NCBI RefSeq assembly: GCF_041435195.1
Contig: NZ_CP108106.1
Span: 930,001-994,000 of the forward strand
DNA length: 64,000 bases
Source: Streptomyces sp. NBC_00224
GTDB taxonomy: Bacteria; Actinomycetota; Actinomycetes; Streptomycetales; Streptomycetaceae
Direction: 5' to 3'
Positions within the stretch are counted from its first letter, which is position 1; each line of letters starts with the position of its first letter. Of this stretch, positions 1-9,090 are shown in pieces. A program made the translations under genes and the position numbers. The notes beneath the pieces are model-generated. The model searched no databases, was not told the DNA's origin, and worked only from the letters and a program-made list of their open reading frames with translations.

Positions 1-1519
1 CGATGCCCTGCAGCACCGGCCAACCGCGCTCGCGCAGCCACCGCGTGTCCTTGGTTGCCAGATAGTACTGCCAGGTGGCCAGGGAGATGTCGGACTGGAG
101 GTGGATCTGGGTGCGGCAGTGCGGCGGGTCGACGCTGTGGCACTCCTGGGCCAGGTTGCCCGAACTCCCGCTGTTCCAGGGGTAGAAGAGCCCTTGGTAG
201 CCGAGCTTGCGGGCGTTCTCGCGCGCCCCCGCGCGGGTCCGGTAGCGGTAGTCGACCACGGTCTTCGCGAGTTCGGGCCGGGAGGCGAGCAGGCCCGGGT
301 ACATCCACGTCTCGGCGTCCCAGAAGACGAGGCCCGCATAGTTGTCGCTGGTCAGGCCCGCCGGAGCGATGCTGTTGGCCGCGCCCTCGCGGGTGTTGGC
401 GAGCAGCCCGTACTGCGCGGACCGCACCCACGACTGCATCTCGCGCTGCCCGGGAACCTCGATGTCGCTGCGCCACAGCCGCGACCAGGCGGCGGTGTGG
501 GACCGCAGCAGGGCGTCCCAGCCACGGTCGGCGGCACGCTGCGAGGCGGCGGTGGCGTCGTGGCGCGGCGCGTGCGAGGTCAGAGCCGTGTCGACGCCGA
601 CATACTTGGTGAAGTCGTAGGACTGCCCGCGCCGGACCGGGAGGGCGAGGGCCTGGCGAGCGGACATGTTCTGGGCGTGGCCGGCCTGTCGGGCCGTGGC
701 GCCGTGGGCTCCGCGTCCGGCACGCAGGGTGGAGGCGACGGCGCCGTCGACGTTGGTGCCGTCCGTGCGGAAAGCCACGTCCATGGTCGGCGCGGTCCGG
801 CCGTCGCCGCGCTGCCCCCTGGTCCGGTCACCGCCGCCGGTCTGCTGGATGCGCCGCGCGCCGCGGCCGTCCAGCATGTCGGTGACGGTCACCTCACCGC
901 TCCAGTGCGGCACCATGCTCATGCGTACGGCGCCCACGTGCGGGTTGACCCGGTCGGCGAGCACCTCGTACACGAGGTCGGTGCGGCGGCCGTCGGCGGC
1001 GGTCCAGGTCAGCGACGTACGCACCACTCCGCAGTGAAGCAAGAGCGACTGCCGGTAGTGGGAGATCCGGCCCGGCGATGTCGAAGAGTTGAAGGTATCG
1101 CTCTGCGGCCCGTCGGTACTGACGGTGAGTGCGGTCCAGGTGGGCAGCGCCGCGACGGCCTGCCGGTCGGAGGCGGTCTGCTTGTTGTGCGCGTACAGCC
1201 CGGAGACGAAGGAGCCGTCGTAGCGCGGGGTGAACAGCGGCCAGCCGGTCTTGGCCGTGCTGTCGGCGTATCCGGCACCGTTGGGGGGCACCCGCTGGCC
1301 CAGGTAGCCGTTGCCGACAAAGGCATGGTGGGTGTCTGCCGCGTCCGCACGGGTGGTGCCGAGCGTCCAGTCGTCGCTGTCGCGGCAGGTCGCGGTCGTG
1401 GCGGCGGTGTTCTTCGCCGGCTGCGAGGCCGCCGACGGCGCGGAGGTGACAAACGCTCCGGCCAGCAGCACCGCGGTCAGTCGGGCGGCACGCGGCCGCG
1501 CACCGAGGGAGTACGTCAT
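1..1519 (-). CDS. Secreted glycoside hydrolase family 65 (acid trehalase-like), 3' end cut by window
   Basis: The first 506 residues are visible; the C-terminus lies beyond the window start. The ATG at 1519 follows a GGAG ribosome site. An arginine-containing N-terminus and hydrophobic stretch (about residues 8-30) suggest a signal peptide, so the enzyme probably acts outside the cell. From residue 399 the motif FWDAETWMYPGLL, followed by a YRYRTRAGAREN-type segment and YPW, matches the catalytic (alpha/alpha)6 barrel entrance of GH65 trehalases such as yeast Ath1. The N-terminal beta-sandwich domain is also present. The general-acid glutamate should lie in the missing part. Trehalose or another alpha-glucoside is the expected substrate, by family inference. 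Hydrolase versus phosphorylase cannot be separated here, although a signal peptide favours a hydrolase. Confidence 0.85.
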   Translation of the reverse strand, partial: MTYSLGARPRAARLTAVLLAGAFVTSAPSAASQPAKNTAATTATCRDSDDWTLGTTRADAADTHHAFVGNGYLGQRVPPNGAGYADSTAKTGWPLFTPRYDGSFVSGLYAHNKQTASDRQAVAALPTWTALTVSTDGPQSDTFNSSTSPGRISHYRQSLLLHCGVVRTSLTWTAADGRRTDLVYEVLADRVNPHVGAVRMSMVPHWSGEVTVTDMLDGRGARRIQQTGGGDRTRGQRGDGRTAPTMDVAFRTDGTNVDGAVASTLRAGRGAHGATARQAGHAQNMSARQALALPVRRGQSYDFTKYVGVDTALTSHAPRHDATAASQRAADRGWDALLRSHTAAWSRLWRSDIEVPGQREMQSWVRSAQYGLLANTREGAANSIAPAGLTSDNYAGLVFWDAETWMYPGLLASRPELAKTVVDYRYRTRAGARENARKLGYQGLFYPWNSGSSGNLAQECHSVDPPHCRTQIHLQSDISLATWQYYLATKDTRWLRERGWPVLQGI

Positions 1520-1699
1520 TGTTCTCCGTCACTCTGGTTCACCTGCGAGGTTCCTGGGACCATAAATTTCCTGAACGATCCACGTCAATAGTTGTGCGTT
1601 CTTCATCAAGTTCCGAATCGATAGGGACGCCTGTCGGCGGGCGGGCCGACGTGATTCAGCCAGTGCGTGGCGGCAGGGAGCGCGGCTGGGCCAAAAGGG

Positions 1700-1727
1700 G
1701 AGGGCTCCGTGGGACCACGGAGCCCTC
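1700..1727. terminator. Strong hairpin terminator after the amidase gene
   Basis: A perfect 13-bp inverted repeat (gagggctccgtgg paired with ccacggagccctc) with a 2-nt centre lies about 70 bp past the amidase stop codon. There is no long T run, which is usual for Streptomyces terminators. Confidence 0.75.
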
Positions 1728-1793
1728 AGCTTGTCTTGGCGCCTGGACGATCCGGCCCTGGGAGTGGCCGGGCGTTTCGTGCTGTGGTTCCGC

Positions 1794-3419
1794 TCAGCGG
1801 GCGGCGGGGCCCACCGACGGCAGATAGCGCGGTGTGCGCCAGGCACGCAGCCGCCGCTCCACGGCGGCACCCAGCGACAGCAGGCCGGCGTCCTCGTGGT
1901 CACCGGCCATCAGCAGCAGGCCGACCGGGAGTTCACCCACGGATCCGGCGGGCACCGACAGCGAGGGGTAACCGGCGACGGCTGCGGGGGTGGAGGACGG
2001 AATCACGTCGTTGTCGCCGCGCGCACAGTCGGTCGTCCAGGCCGGCGGGTTCGTCGGCGCGGCGATGGCGTCAAGGCGGTGGGCGGCCAGCGTCTCGTCC
2101 AGCGAGCGCCGGGACAGGTCCGTCAGCTCCGTACGCGTGGCGCGGTACTTCGGGTCGGTGGTGGGCGGCGCGGCGAGGGCCTGCTCGAACAGTTCCTGCC
2201 CGGCGAAGCAGGTCTGTTCCTGCGGGTGAGTGCGGTTGAACTCGATCAGCGCGGCCAGATCGCGCGGCCCTTCACGCGTGCCGAGGTAGGCGTCGATGTC
2301 CCGGTGGAACTCGCTGAGCAGCGCGGGGAATTCGAGCTCGGCCAGTCGGGCCTGGTACGGGGGCGTCACCTCGACGACCTCGGCACCCGCCCCGCGCAGT
2401 TTCGCCGCGGTACGGGTCATCACGGCGTCGACGTCGGGGCCGAGCGAGGGCAGTCGCCACAACCCGATGCGCTTGCCCCGCAATCCGTCCTGACGGCCCG
2501 CCACCTGGCCCTGGGGTGCTCCCTGTTCGCCCGGCGCGTCGAAGGCCGACCGGCCTGCGGGGCCCGTGGGGCGACCGCCGGTGAGCACGGACAGCGTGAG
2601 CGCGGTGTCGATGACGTTGCGCGCCATGGGCCCCGCGGTGTCCTGCTCGGCGGAGATCGGTACCACTCCCCTCTGGCTCACCAGGCCGAGGCTCGGCTTG
2701 AGGCCGACCACTCCGTTCATCCCGGCCGGGCAGACGATGGATCCGTCGGTCTCGGTGCCGATCGCCACCTGGGACAGCGACGCCGCGAGCGCGGCGGCCG
2801 AACCTGCGGAGGATCCGCACGGATTGCGGTCGAGGACGTACGGGTTGTTGGTCTGCCCGCCCACGGCCGACCACCCCGATGTCGGCTTCGCCGCCCGGAA
2901 GTTCGCCCACTCCGACGGATTGGTCTTGCCCAGGATCACCGCCCCCGCCTGCCGCAGCCGGGTCACCAGAACCGCGTCGTCGCCGGGCGGCTTGCCCGCC
3001 AGCGCGAGCGACCCGGCCGTGGTCGGCATGTCCCGGGTGTCTACGTTGTCCTTGAGCAGCACGGGGATGCCGTCGAGCGGTCCGCGTAGCCGGCCGCTGC
3101 GATGCCGGGCGTCGCTGGCCGCGGCCTGCCGCAGGGCCGACGGGTCCGTATGCAGCACTGCGTTGATCTTCGGGTCGACGGTCTCGATCCGCCGCAGGTA
3201 GGCACGGGTCAGCGCCGACGACGTCAGGGACCCCTTGTCCCTGCGCGCCTGCAACTCCGGGATCGTCACCGTGTCCAGGTCGATCCCCTGAAGAGCCGAC
3301 TCTCCGGGCGACGGCGTGTCCGCGGCGACGACGTCCTGCGCGTTCGACCCCGGCGCACCCGCCAGCAGCGAACCGGCGACCACCGTAGCGATCAGTGCAC
3401 CAACTCTGCTCGTTTTCAT
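1794..3419 (-). CDS. Secreted amidase (amidase signature family)
   Basis: 541 residues, hydrolysing an amide bond of an unknown substrate outside the cell. MKTSR followed by a hydrophobic run and an AGA/SNA region forms a clear signal peptide (about residues 1-28). The Ser-cisSer-Lys triad is visible: Lys123 in LLKDNVDT, a serine in the GSSAGS segment (about 203-206) and the nucleophile Ser227 in TDGSIVCPAG. This spacing is nearly the same as in bacterial peptide amidases. The length fits secreted actinomycete members. It stands alone, reads leftward and ends at a strong hairpin. Peptide amidase activity is a guess; the fold is certain. Confidence 0.9.
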   Translation of the reverse strand: MKTSRVGALIATVVAGSLLAGAPGSNAQDVVAADTPSPGESALQGIDLDTVTIPELQARRDKGSLTSSALTRAYLRRIETVDPKINAVLHTDPSALRQAAASDARHRSGRLRGPLDGIPVLLKDNVDTRDMPTTAGSLALAGKPPGDDAVLVTRLRQAGAVILGKTNPSEWANFRAAKPTSGWSAVGGQTNNPYVLDRNPCGSSAGSAAALAASLSQVAIGTETDGSIVCPAGMNGVVGLKPSLGLVSQRGVVPISAEQDTAGPMARNVIDTALTLSVLTGGRPTGPAGRSAFDAPGEQGAPQGQVAGRQDGLRGKRIGLWRLPSLGPDVDAVMTRTAAKLRGAGAEVVEVTPPYQARLAELEFPALLSEFHRDIDAYLGTREGPRDLAALIEFNRTHPQEQTCFAGQELFEQALAAPPTTDPKYRATRTELTDLSRRSLDETLAAHRLDAIAAPTNPPAWTTDCARGDNDVIPSSTPAAVAGYPSLSVPAGSVGELPVGLLLMAGDHEDAGLLSLGAAVERRLRAWRTPRYLPSVGPAAR

Positions 3420-3571
3420 GGGAGTCAGCGCACTACACGCGTACCGTCCGGCGCAAGGGTCGTCCCGACCGGGAACGCTGTCCGGACGGCGGCCGGCGGA
3501 CGGCGGGCGTCGAGCTCGGACAGCGACGGCCGTCAGCCACCGGTTCCCGAACGGCTACCGACGGTCTCAGG

Positions 3572-6500
3572 TCATCCGGCCCCGCGCCCCCGGGGCGGCA
3601 CCTCGGCCAGGACCAGGCGGGCGGCGGCTGCCCAGGTGACTGAGGCGGTGAGGCGGCTGCGCACGGTGTGCATCCGCTCGAACTCCTCGTCGCGGCCGGC
3701 CAGGCACTTCTCGATCCGATCGGCCCATTCCCTGGCGTCGTCCGCGAAGTTGCCCGTGACGGGAACGATCAAGTGGTCGGCGTCGGAGCCGAGTTCCTCG
3801 CGCAGCAGCTGGGCCAGTCCGCTCTGGTCGCTGACGCGTACGGGCACGCCGCGCAGGATGGCCTCCTGTCCGACCAGGCCGAAGGCCTCCGAGCGGGATG
3901 GCATCACCACCAGCCCGGCGCGCAGCATGTCGGACTCCAGTTTGCGCGGGTCGGAGGAGTAGGGGCGTACCACCACGCGCAGGCCGGGACAGCCCGACCA
4001 GTCCTGGATGAGCTGCTGCTGTTCGTCGGCCTTCTCCGGCGGTGCGCCGCGGACGAACAGCTCGATCGGCTCTCCCGCCGTTCTGTTCCGCAGTTCGTGC
4101 ACCATTCCGCAGGCCCGGGCGGCGAGGTCGACTCCCTTGAGCCGGACGTCCTCGGTGCGGCCGACGAACAGCACCTTGTGCAGCCCGTCCGGTGGAGGTC
4201 TGCGGCGCGCGAAGGCGTTCGGCAGACCCTCCGCGCCTGCCGGTCCGGTGGACGTGGGCGAATCGAAGCCCGGATCCAGGCGCAGCGGTTCGGGGACTCC
4301 GGTGCCCCAGAGCTCGTTGCTGAAACGGCGTTTGAGCGCTGGGCCGACCGCGACCACCCGGTGGGCCGTCAGACCCAGTTCGCGCTCGATCTCGGTGCGT
4401 TCCTCGGCCTGCCGGGCGCGGTCGACGCCGTCACCCAGCTTGTGCCATTCGATCTCGTCCGGCGCCATGTGGACGAAGTGCAGCCGACGGGCGTCCGGGA
4501 AGAAGTCCTCCGTGAGGTGCGCGGCCGCCGGTCCGGTGATGCGGGCGTGTCCGATGACCAGGTCGGGCCGCGTGCCGTACGGGAGGGTGGGCCGACGGGT
4601 GAGCCGGCCGTAGTCCGGGGCTCCCGGCGCGCCGGGGTGGGTGAGCAGGGTGACGCCCTTCTCCTTGGCGTCGGTCACCTCGGAGGCGTCGGCGTTCAGC
4701 ACGATGCAGAAGACCTGGGCGCCCGCGGCCGCCATCGCCACACACAGGTGCCGGTTGAAGGTGCTCAGCCCGCCGCGGCCCGAGGACCATTCGGTGGCGA
4801 CGACCAGGACGCAGGGCCGCTCCGACAGGACGTGGACGGCGGCCAGTTCGGTGGCGGTCACCCGGTCATGGTCATAGTCGTAGCTGTCGTAGCTGTCGTA
4901 GCTGTCGTCCTCGGCCGCGTCGGCGTCCGTGGCCAGGTCCTCGTCCGTGGTCATGCCCGCGTCGGTGTCGGCGTCCGCGCCCACGTCCTCGTCGGCGGGA
5001 GCATGGGACTCCCGGGCCTCGGCCTCGACCTCGGCCTCGGGGGCCGCGGTGGCCGGGACGATCGCGCCGCTGTCGGCCAGCGCCCGCAGCAGCGGCTCCG
5101 GCGTCGCATGGCTCAGGTAGGCGCTGTCCCGCACGACTTCGCCGAGGATCCGGCCGGCTGCGGCGTGGGTCGCGAGATGTTCGAGGATGTACGGGTCCGC
5201 CGCGGCCCAGTCGCTCCGTCCGTCGGTCGTGCGCGGTACCAGCCGGGCCAGTCCCCGGGCCAGGCGCCGCTGCTGCTCCCGCTCGTCGGCGGACGCCCGC
5301 AGGAACTCCGCGAGTGCGACGTGGACGAGCCGGTGGACCGTGGTGCCGTCGGGCCTGGTGGTGTCGACGACGAGCGTGCCCGCCCGGTCGCGGAACCGCC
5401 GAAGCTCCTCGGGCGTACACGCCTCACCGGTGAGGGCCTCGACCAGTGGCCCCCACAGTCCCTGAGGCAGACCCGCTCCCTGCGCGTACGCGAGCGGCGA
5501 CAGCAGGCGCTCCGAGCGCGCCTCGTCGGGGCCGAGGCGTTGGATCAGGCCCTGGAACAGCGAGGGGAGGTCCCCCGCGTTCGACGGTATGCCGTCAGCC
5601 TCCAGCGCACGCGCCGCCAGCAGGTGCACCATCAGGAAGGAGTGGTCCACCTCTCGGGTGAAGTCGCGCTTGAGCTCCGCCAATACCGCGGCGGCCTGGC
5701 CGGGATCCTGAGCCAGCCGGTAGGCGACCTGGTGCAGGGCGCCCTCGTCCCGGTACTCGGGCGAGTCGAGGTCGAGCACCTCGACGTCCGGGCCCAGTGA
5801 CCCCAGTTGGGCCGCGCGGGCCACGACGAGGAGCCGCACTGCGGGAATGCGCCCGAGCGAGCGGACGAAGTCGGCGAGCCCGTCGTCGTACGCGGACGGG
5901 GCGATCTCGTCGAGGCCGTCGAGGACGATGACGACGGGGTCGGTCCGTGCGCGAAGCGCGGCGAGCACGTGTCCCGGGGCCGAGTCCGGGGGTCGGCCGA
6001 GCGCGGCGGCCAGGTCGACGGCAAGGGACCGCAGCCCGTTGACGCCTCGGCCACTGAGCGGAATGACGGCCAGCCCCGGCGGCGGCAGTGTCTGGGGCGC
6101 GGTGTTCATCCTGGCCGGGCTGTCCGCGTCGGTCAGTGCCAGGAAGCGGCCCAGGAGGGCGGTCTTGCCGGAGCCCGGCGCGCCGGTGACCGCCAGCGGT
6201 GGCACCGCGGCGCCGGGCGCCGCCCGCACCCAGGAGGCGATCCGGGCCAGGGCGTTCGTCCGCCCCACGAAGAAGTCACCCGGCTCGGCGGCGTGCGCGA
6301 CGCCACGGCTACGCGGCTCGAAGTGGTCGCGGTGCTCGTGCCGCAGCCGGGCCACACCCACGGGGTCGAAGGAGTCGCGCGGCAGGTCCGGTACGTATCG
6401 GGGGTTCGGGAAGAAGACCTCCGCCTCCTCCACCCGGTGTCCGGCATAGAAGGGTCCGCGAGTTGTCCCGTGGTCCCTGAGATGACGGCGCATCTCCTGG

Positions 6501-7135
6501 AGCACGTCGGCGAGGGGAAGGTGGCGTTGCCGCGGCCCGGCGTACGAGGAGGCGAGCGCGTACGTCCAGGCGTCCGCCAGGGACACCGCGTTGTCGTCGG
6601 TGTTCCGGTTGTACGTGACCAGGTGGTACGCGCTGTCCTGGGACCGCGTGTGAACGTTGGGCGCGGCCCATCCCGCCCCCGCCGCCCGGACACCGGCTTC
6701 CGCCGCGCACACGTCGAGAACGGCCAGGGTGCTTCCCACACCGCTGTCGGCGATCATGGCAGTGAGGTCGTCGGCGGCCAGTGACGTGTACGCGCGCCCC
6801 GGTTCGCTGTCCGAAGCGAGCAGCTGGAGACGCGGTTCTTCGGCGGAGCCGTGGCCGGCGAAGTACACGATCAGCACGTCGTCCGGCCCGAGCCGGGCTT
6901 CCCTGGTCCAGCGCGCCACACCGGACCGCAGCTGCTCGGCCGTGGGAGAGCTGCCAAGTTCGGAAAGGACGCGCTCGTACCCGAAGTCCGCGAGCAGGCC
7001 GGCCACACGTTCCGCGTCCGACGCGGCGCCGGGAAGGTCCGGCAGGTGGGGTGAGCGGTACTCGGAGACACCGATGGACACCAGGTAGCGGCGCCCCGCG
7101 TCCGTGCTCCGACGGCCCGCTTCGCCTCCGTTCAC
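3572..7135 (-). CDS. Caspase-like peptidase - STAND/NACHT-type NTPase - glycosyltransferase 4 fusion
   Basis: About 1187 residues with three joined modules. Residues 15-235 are a caspase-like (C14) domain, with the histidine in YFAGHG (His95) and the cysteine in LDVCAAE (Cys143). Residues 285-640 are a P-loop NTPase, with Walker A GAPGSGKT (318-325) and Walker B VVIVLDGLDE (401-410), followed by a winged-helix/helical part as in STAND/NACHT proteins. Residues 696-759 are a very acidic linker with SYD repeats. Residues 772-1180 are a GT4 (GT-B fold) glycosyltransferase with KVLFVGR and the EX7E motif EAFGLVGQE (1083-1091). The GTG at 7135 was chosen because AAAGGA lies just upstream; an ATG at 7207 is in frame. 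By analogy with caspase-STAND proteins it may be a conflict or signalling protein, but fusion to GT4 is unusual and the role is unknown. Confidence 0.85.
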   Translation of the reverse strand: MNGGEAGRRSTDAGRRYLVSIGVSEYRSPHLPDLPGAASDAERVAGLLADFGYERVLSELGSSPTAEQLRSGVARWTREARLGPDDVLIVYFAGHGSAEEPRLQLLASDSEPGRAYTSLAADDLTAMIADSGVGSTLAVLDVCAAEAGVRAAGAGWAAPNVHTRSQDSAYHLVTYNRNTDDNAVSLADAWTYALASSYAGPRQRHLPLADVLQEMRRHLRDHGTTRGPFYAGHRVEEAEVFFPNPRYVPDLPRDSFDPVGVARLRHEHRDHFEPRSRGVAHAAEPGDFFVGRTNALARIASWVRAAPGAAVPPLAVTGAPGSGKTALLGRFLALTDADSPARMNTAPQTLPPPGLAVIPLSGRGVNGLRSLAVDLAAALGRPPDSAPGHVLAALRARTDPVVIVLDGLDEIAPSAYDDGLADFVRSLGRIPAVRLLVVARAAQLGSLGPDVEVLDLDSPEYRDEGALHQVAYRLAQDPGQAAAVLAELKRDFTREVDHSFLMVHLLAARALEADGIPSNAGDLPSLFQGLIQRLGPDEARSERLLSPLAYAQGAGLPQGLWGPLVEALTGEACTPEELRRFRDRAGTLVVDTTRPDGTTVHRLVHVALAEFLRASADEREQQRRLARGLARLVPRTTDGRSDWAAADPYILEHLATHAAAGRILGEVVRDSAYLSHATPEPLLRALADSGAIVPATAAPEAEVEAEARESHAPADEDVGADADTDAGMTTDEDLATDADAAEDDSYDSYDSYDYDHDRVTATELAAVHVLSERPCVLVVATEWSSGRGGLSTFNRHLCVAMAAAGAQVFCIVLNADASEVTDAKEKGVTLLTHPGAPGAPDYGRLTRRPTLPYGTRPDLVIGHARITGPAAAHLTEDFFPDARRLHFVHMAPDEIEWHKLGDGVDRARQAEERTEIERELGLTAHRVVAVGPALKRRFSNELWGTGVPEPLRLDPGFDSPTSTGPAGAEGLPNAFARRRPPPDGLHKVLFVGRTEDVRLKGVDLAARACGMVHELRNRTAGEPIELFVRGAPPEKADEQQQLIQDWSGCPGLRVVVRPYSSDPRKLESDMLRAGLVVMPSRSEAFGLVGQEAILRGVPVRVSDQSGLAQLLREELGSDADHLIVPVTGNFADDAREWADRIEKCLAGRDEEFERMHTVRSRLTASVTWAAAARLVLAEVPPRGRGAG
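4880..4906. repeat. Three tandem 9-bp repeats inside the fusion gene linker
   Basis: Three exact copies of gtagctgtc lie in tandem. On the coding strand they encode the DSY repeats of the acidic linker between the NTPase and glycosyltransferase modules. Slippage here would change linker length in steps of three residues without breaking the frame. Confidence 0.85.
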
Positions 7136-7429
7136 GCCAGTCCTTTCGCTCCGGCACGCGAGCGGTGGCCGCTTGCCACCACCCCCTGCGACCCCTGACG
7201 TCCGCACCCCACTCCCCGTGGACTGGCGGCCGCCGCTGCGGGTCCGACCTTAGGGCAAGCGGCCTGGCTGCTGCGGCACTTCACCGGGAACTCGCCCTGC
7301 GAGCCGGGGCGTTGACTGTGCACGTGCCACTCGCCCGGCCGGGTACCGGTCCGTCCCCGGCGACGAAGACGGCGCCGAGCTCCCGCTCCCCGGGGCACCC
7401 CTGCCTCCCGGCACGGCCGCGCCGAGCGC

Positions 7430-8389
7430 TCACCCGGCGGTGCCCGCTCCCCGCAGCAGTTCCAGGCCGAGCGGTGTGCAGCAGTGCCAAACAGCCTTGC
7501 CGTCGCGCTGGGTGGCGACGAGGCGGGCGTCCCGGAGGGCCTTGGTGTGCTCGGAGGCGGAGGCCTTGCTGATGCCCAACTCCTTGGCGATGTCGGACGT
7601 ATTGTGTTCACGCGGGAGCAGATCCAGGATCGCCGCCCGGGTACGGCCCAGCAGGACGCCCAGGGGATCGGCGGGGGCCTCCTCCAGGAGCGGAAGCGGA
7701 GTGACGGCCGGGTAGATCAGGATGCTGGGCGCGTCCTCGTACAGGGCCACCAGCGGCCTGGACCACAGGACGGACGGCAGGAGCACCAGCCCGTGACCCG
7801 ACAGGACGGCGTCGAACTGCTCGTGCCGGGGGAAGACCAGCACCGTCCCCTCCCACCGGCCTCCGGCCGCGAGTTGGGCCAGTGTGGTACGGATGCCGTC
7901 CCTGGCCAGCAGCCTTGTGCGCCAGGCACGTTCGGCCTGGAAGCCGGCCTCGATACGGCTCCAGGACTCGTTGATCAGCGCCGAGTGCGCCGCGCGCACG
8001 GCGTGTTCGAGGGTCTGCCAGGCCTCCCGCTCCCGAACGGCGAGATCCCTGATCCACGGGGTGACCGGCCGGTGCGTCGGGCACACCCGGTCGAGTTCCG
8101 CCCGTATCCGGGAGACGGGCGTCGCTCGGACCAGGTCGAGTCCGTCGTCGAGCCCTTTGCTGAGCGGGTCGAGGAACATCGGGCCGCGCGCCGTCGGAGG
8201 CACCAGACCGAACAGGGCTGTCGCCTCCCGGGGCAAGGTCTCCCGTGCCCTTCGCTGCCAGCGAGAGAACTCCGGCACCGTTGCCCGCTGGAGCATCGCC
8301 ATGGCCAAGCCCAGTTCCATCAGCGGCGCGGGCTCGGCCGCGAACGTCACCCGTAGAAGGTCTTCGGCTGTGAAGTGCAGGCGCAGCAA
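7430..8389 (-). CDS. ArsR-type winged-helix transcriptional regulator
   Basis: About 319 residues from a TTG at 8389, preceded by GGGGAGG at ideal spacing; an in-frame ATG at 8425 has no such site. The long N-terminal region has no recognised enzyme motif. The C-terminal 70 residues form an ArsR-like winged helix (DPLGVLLGRTRAAILDLL, then DIAKELGISKASASEHTKAL and a VATQRDGKAVWH wing). This layout, a large unknown N-terminal domain with a C-terminal ArsR helix-turn-helix, is common in Streptomyces. It has no metal-binding cysteine pair in the recognition helix, so metal sensing is unlikely. The target is unknown. About 290 bp without a gene separate it from the fusion gene downstream. Confidence 0.8.
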   Translation of the reverse strand: MLRLHFTAEDLLRVTFAAEPAPLMELGLAMAMLQRATVPEFSRWQRRARETLPREATALFGLVPPTARGPMFLDPLSKGLDDGLDLVRATPVSRIRAELDRVCPTHRPVTPWIRDLAVREREAWQTLEHAVRAAHSALINESWSRIEAGFQAERAWRTRLLARDGIRTTLAQLAAGGRWEGTVLVFPRHEQFDAVLSGHGLVLLPSVLWSRPLVALYEDAPSILIYPAVTPLPLLEEAPADPLGVLLGRTRAAILDLLPREHNTSDIAKELGISKASASEHTKALRDARLVATQRDGKAVWHCCTPLGLELLRGAGTAG

Positions 8390-8629
8390 GCGTCCTCCCC
8401 CATCGGTCACCCAGGCCGTGCGCACCCGTCAACAGCCGCCCCGCCTTTGACAGTTCGGCCACAGCCGAAACCATCGCAGTCCCCGATGCCCGGCGCCGAG
8501 CATGGAGCGCACGAACACGACCGATGGTTCTCGATGGCCCGGGTACGGCGAAAGGGCGTACCCGGCCACATCACGGCACGCAAGAACCGGTCCACCGGTC
8601 GTCACTTGCCGTCTTCAAGGAGGACACAC

Positions 8630-9070
8630 GTGAAGAAAAAGTTGGCTGTCCGCATAGGCGCCGCGGTGCTGGGTCTGGGTACCGTCCCCGTGGCCCAGGC
8701 CTCCGCGCACACCGCCAAGGCACCGGGGAGCGAGTCGGGGGTGCAGGCCTCCTGCCCCTCCGGATACGCCTGCTTCTGGCCTGGTCAGAACTTCACCGGG
8801 AACCGGGGACAGGTGGCCGGCAACAACCCCAACTTCGCGACGTTGCCCAACTCGGCTCACTCCTGCGGGACCGGGTGGGAGGACTGCATCAGTTCGATAC
8901 GCAACAGCGGCACGGACTGCACAGTCTACTTCTACTCGGTCCGGAACTACAGCAAGTCGGGCAGGTGGCACAGCCTGTCCCGTGGTGACGAGGTCGGCAA
9001 CTTCGGCACGGTCTACCACGACGCCGCCTTCGACAACACGATCAGCTCCAACAAGTGGTGCACCTCGTAG
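8630..9070 (+). CDS. Secreted peptidase inhibitor family I36-like protein
   Basis: 146 residues. The GTG at 8630 has a textbook AAGGAGG six bases upstream. MKKKLAVRIG plus a hydrophobic run ending near AQASAHTA is a signal peptide. The mature part starts with CPSGYACFWPGQNFTG and is cysteine-rich (six cysteines), with the beta/gamma-crystallin-like pattern of Streptomyces metalloprotease inhibitors (SMPI, family I36). Such proteins are exported and may inhibit proteases or simply be stable small extracellular proteins; inhibition is inference from the family. The lipoprotein gene begins 20 bp after its stop. Confidence 0.8.
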   Translation: MKKKLAVRIGAAVLGLGTVPVAQASAHTAKAPGSESGVQASCPSGYACFWPGQNFTGNRGQVAGNNPNFATLPNSAHSCGTGWEDCISSIRNSGTDCTVYFYSVRNYSKSGRWHSLSRGDEVGNFGTVYHDAAFDNTISSNKWCTS

Positions 9071-9090
9071 TGCACCGGTCGGCCAGGGGC

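Noticed and set aside
101..1591. A 496-codon open frame on the plus strand at the window start
   Set aside because: It is a shadow of the GH65 gene on the minus strand, whose motifs and signal peptide are clear.
3668..5800. A 710-codon open frame on the plus strand opposite the fusion gene
   Set aside because: It is an antisense shadow made by high GC: no domain, poor ribosome site, and the minus strand holds clear caspase and NTPase motifs.
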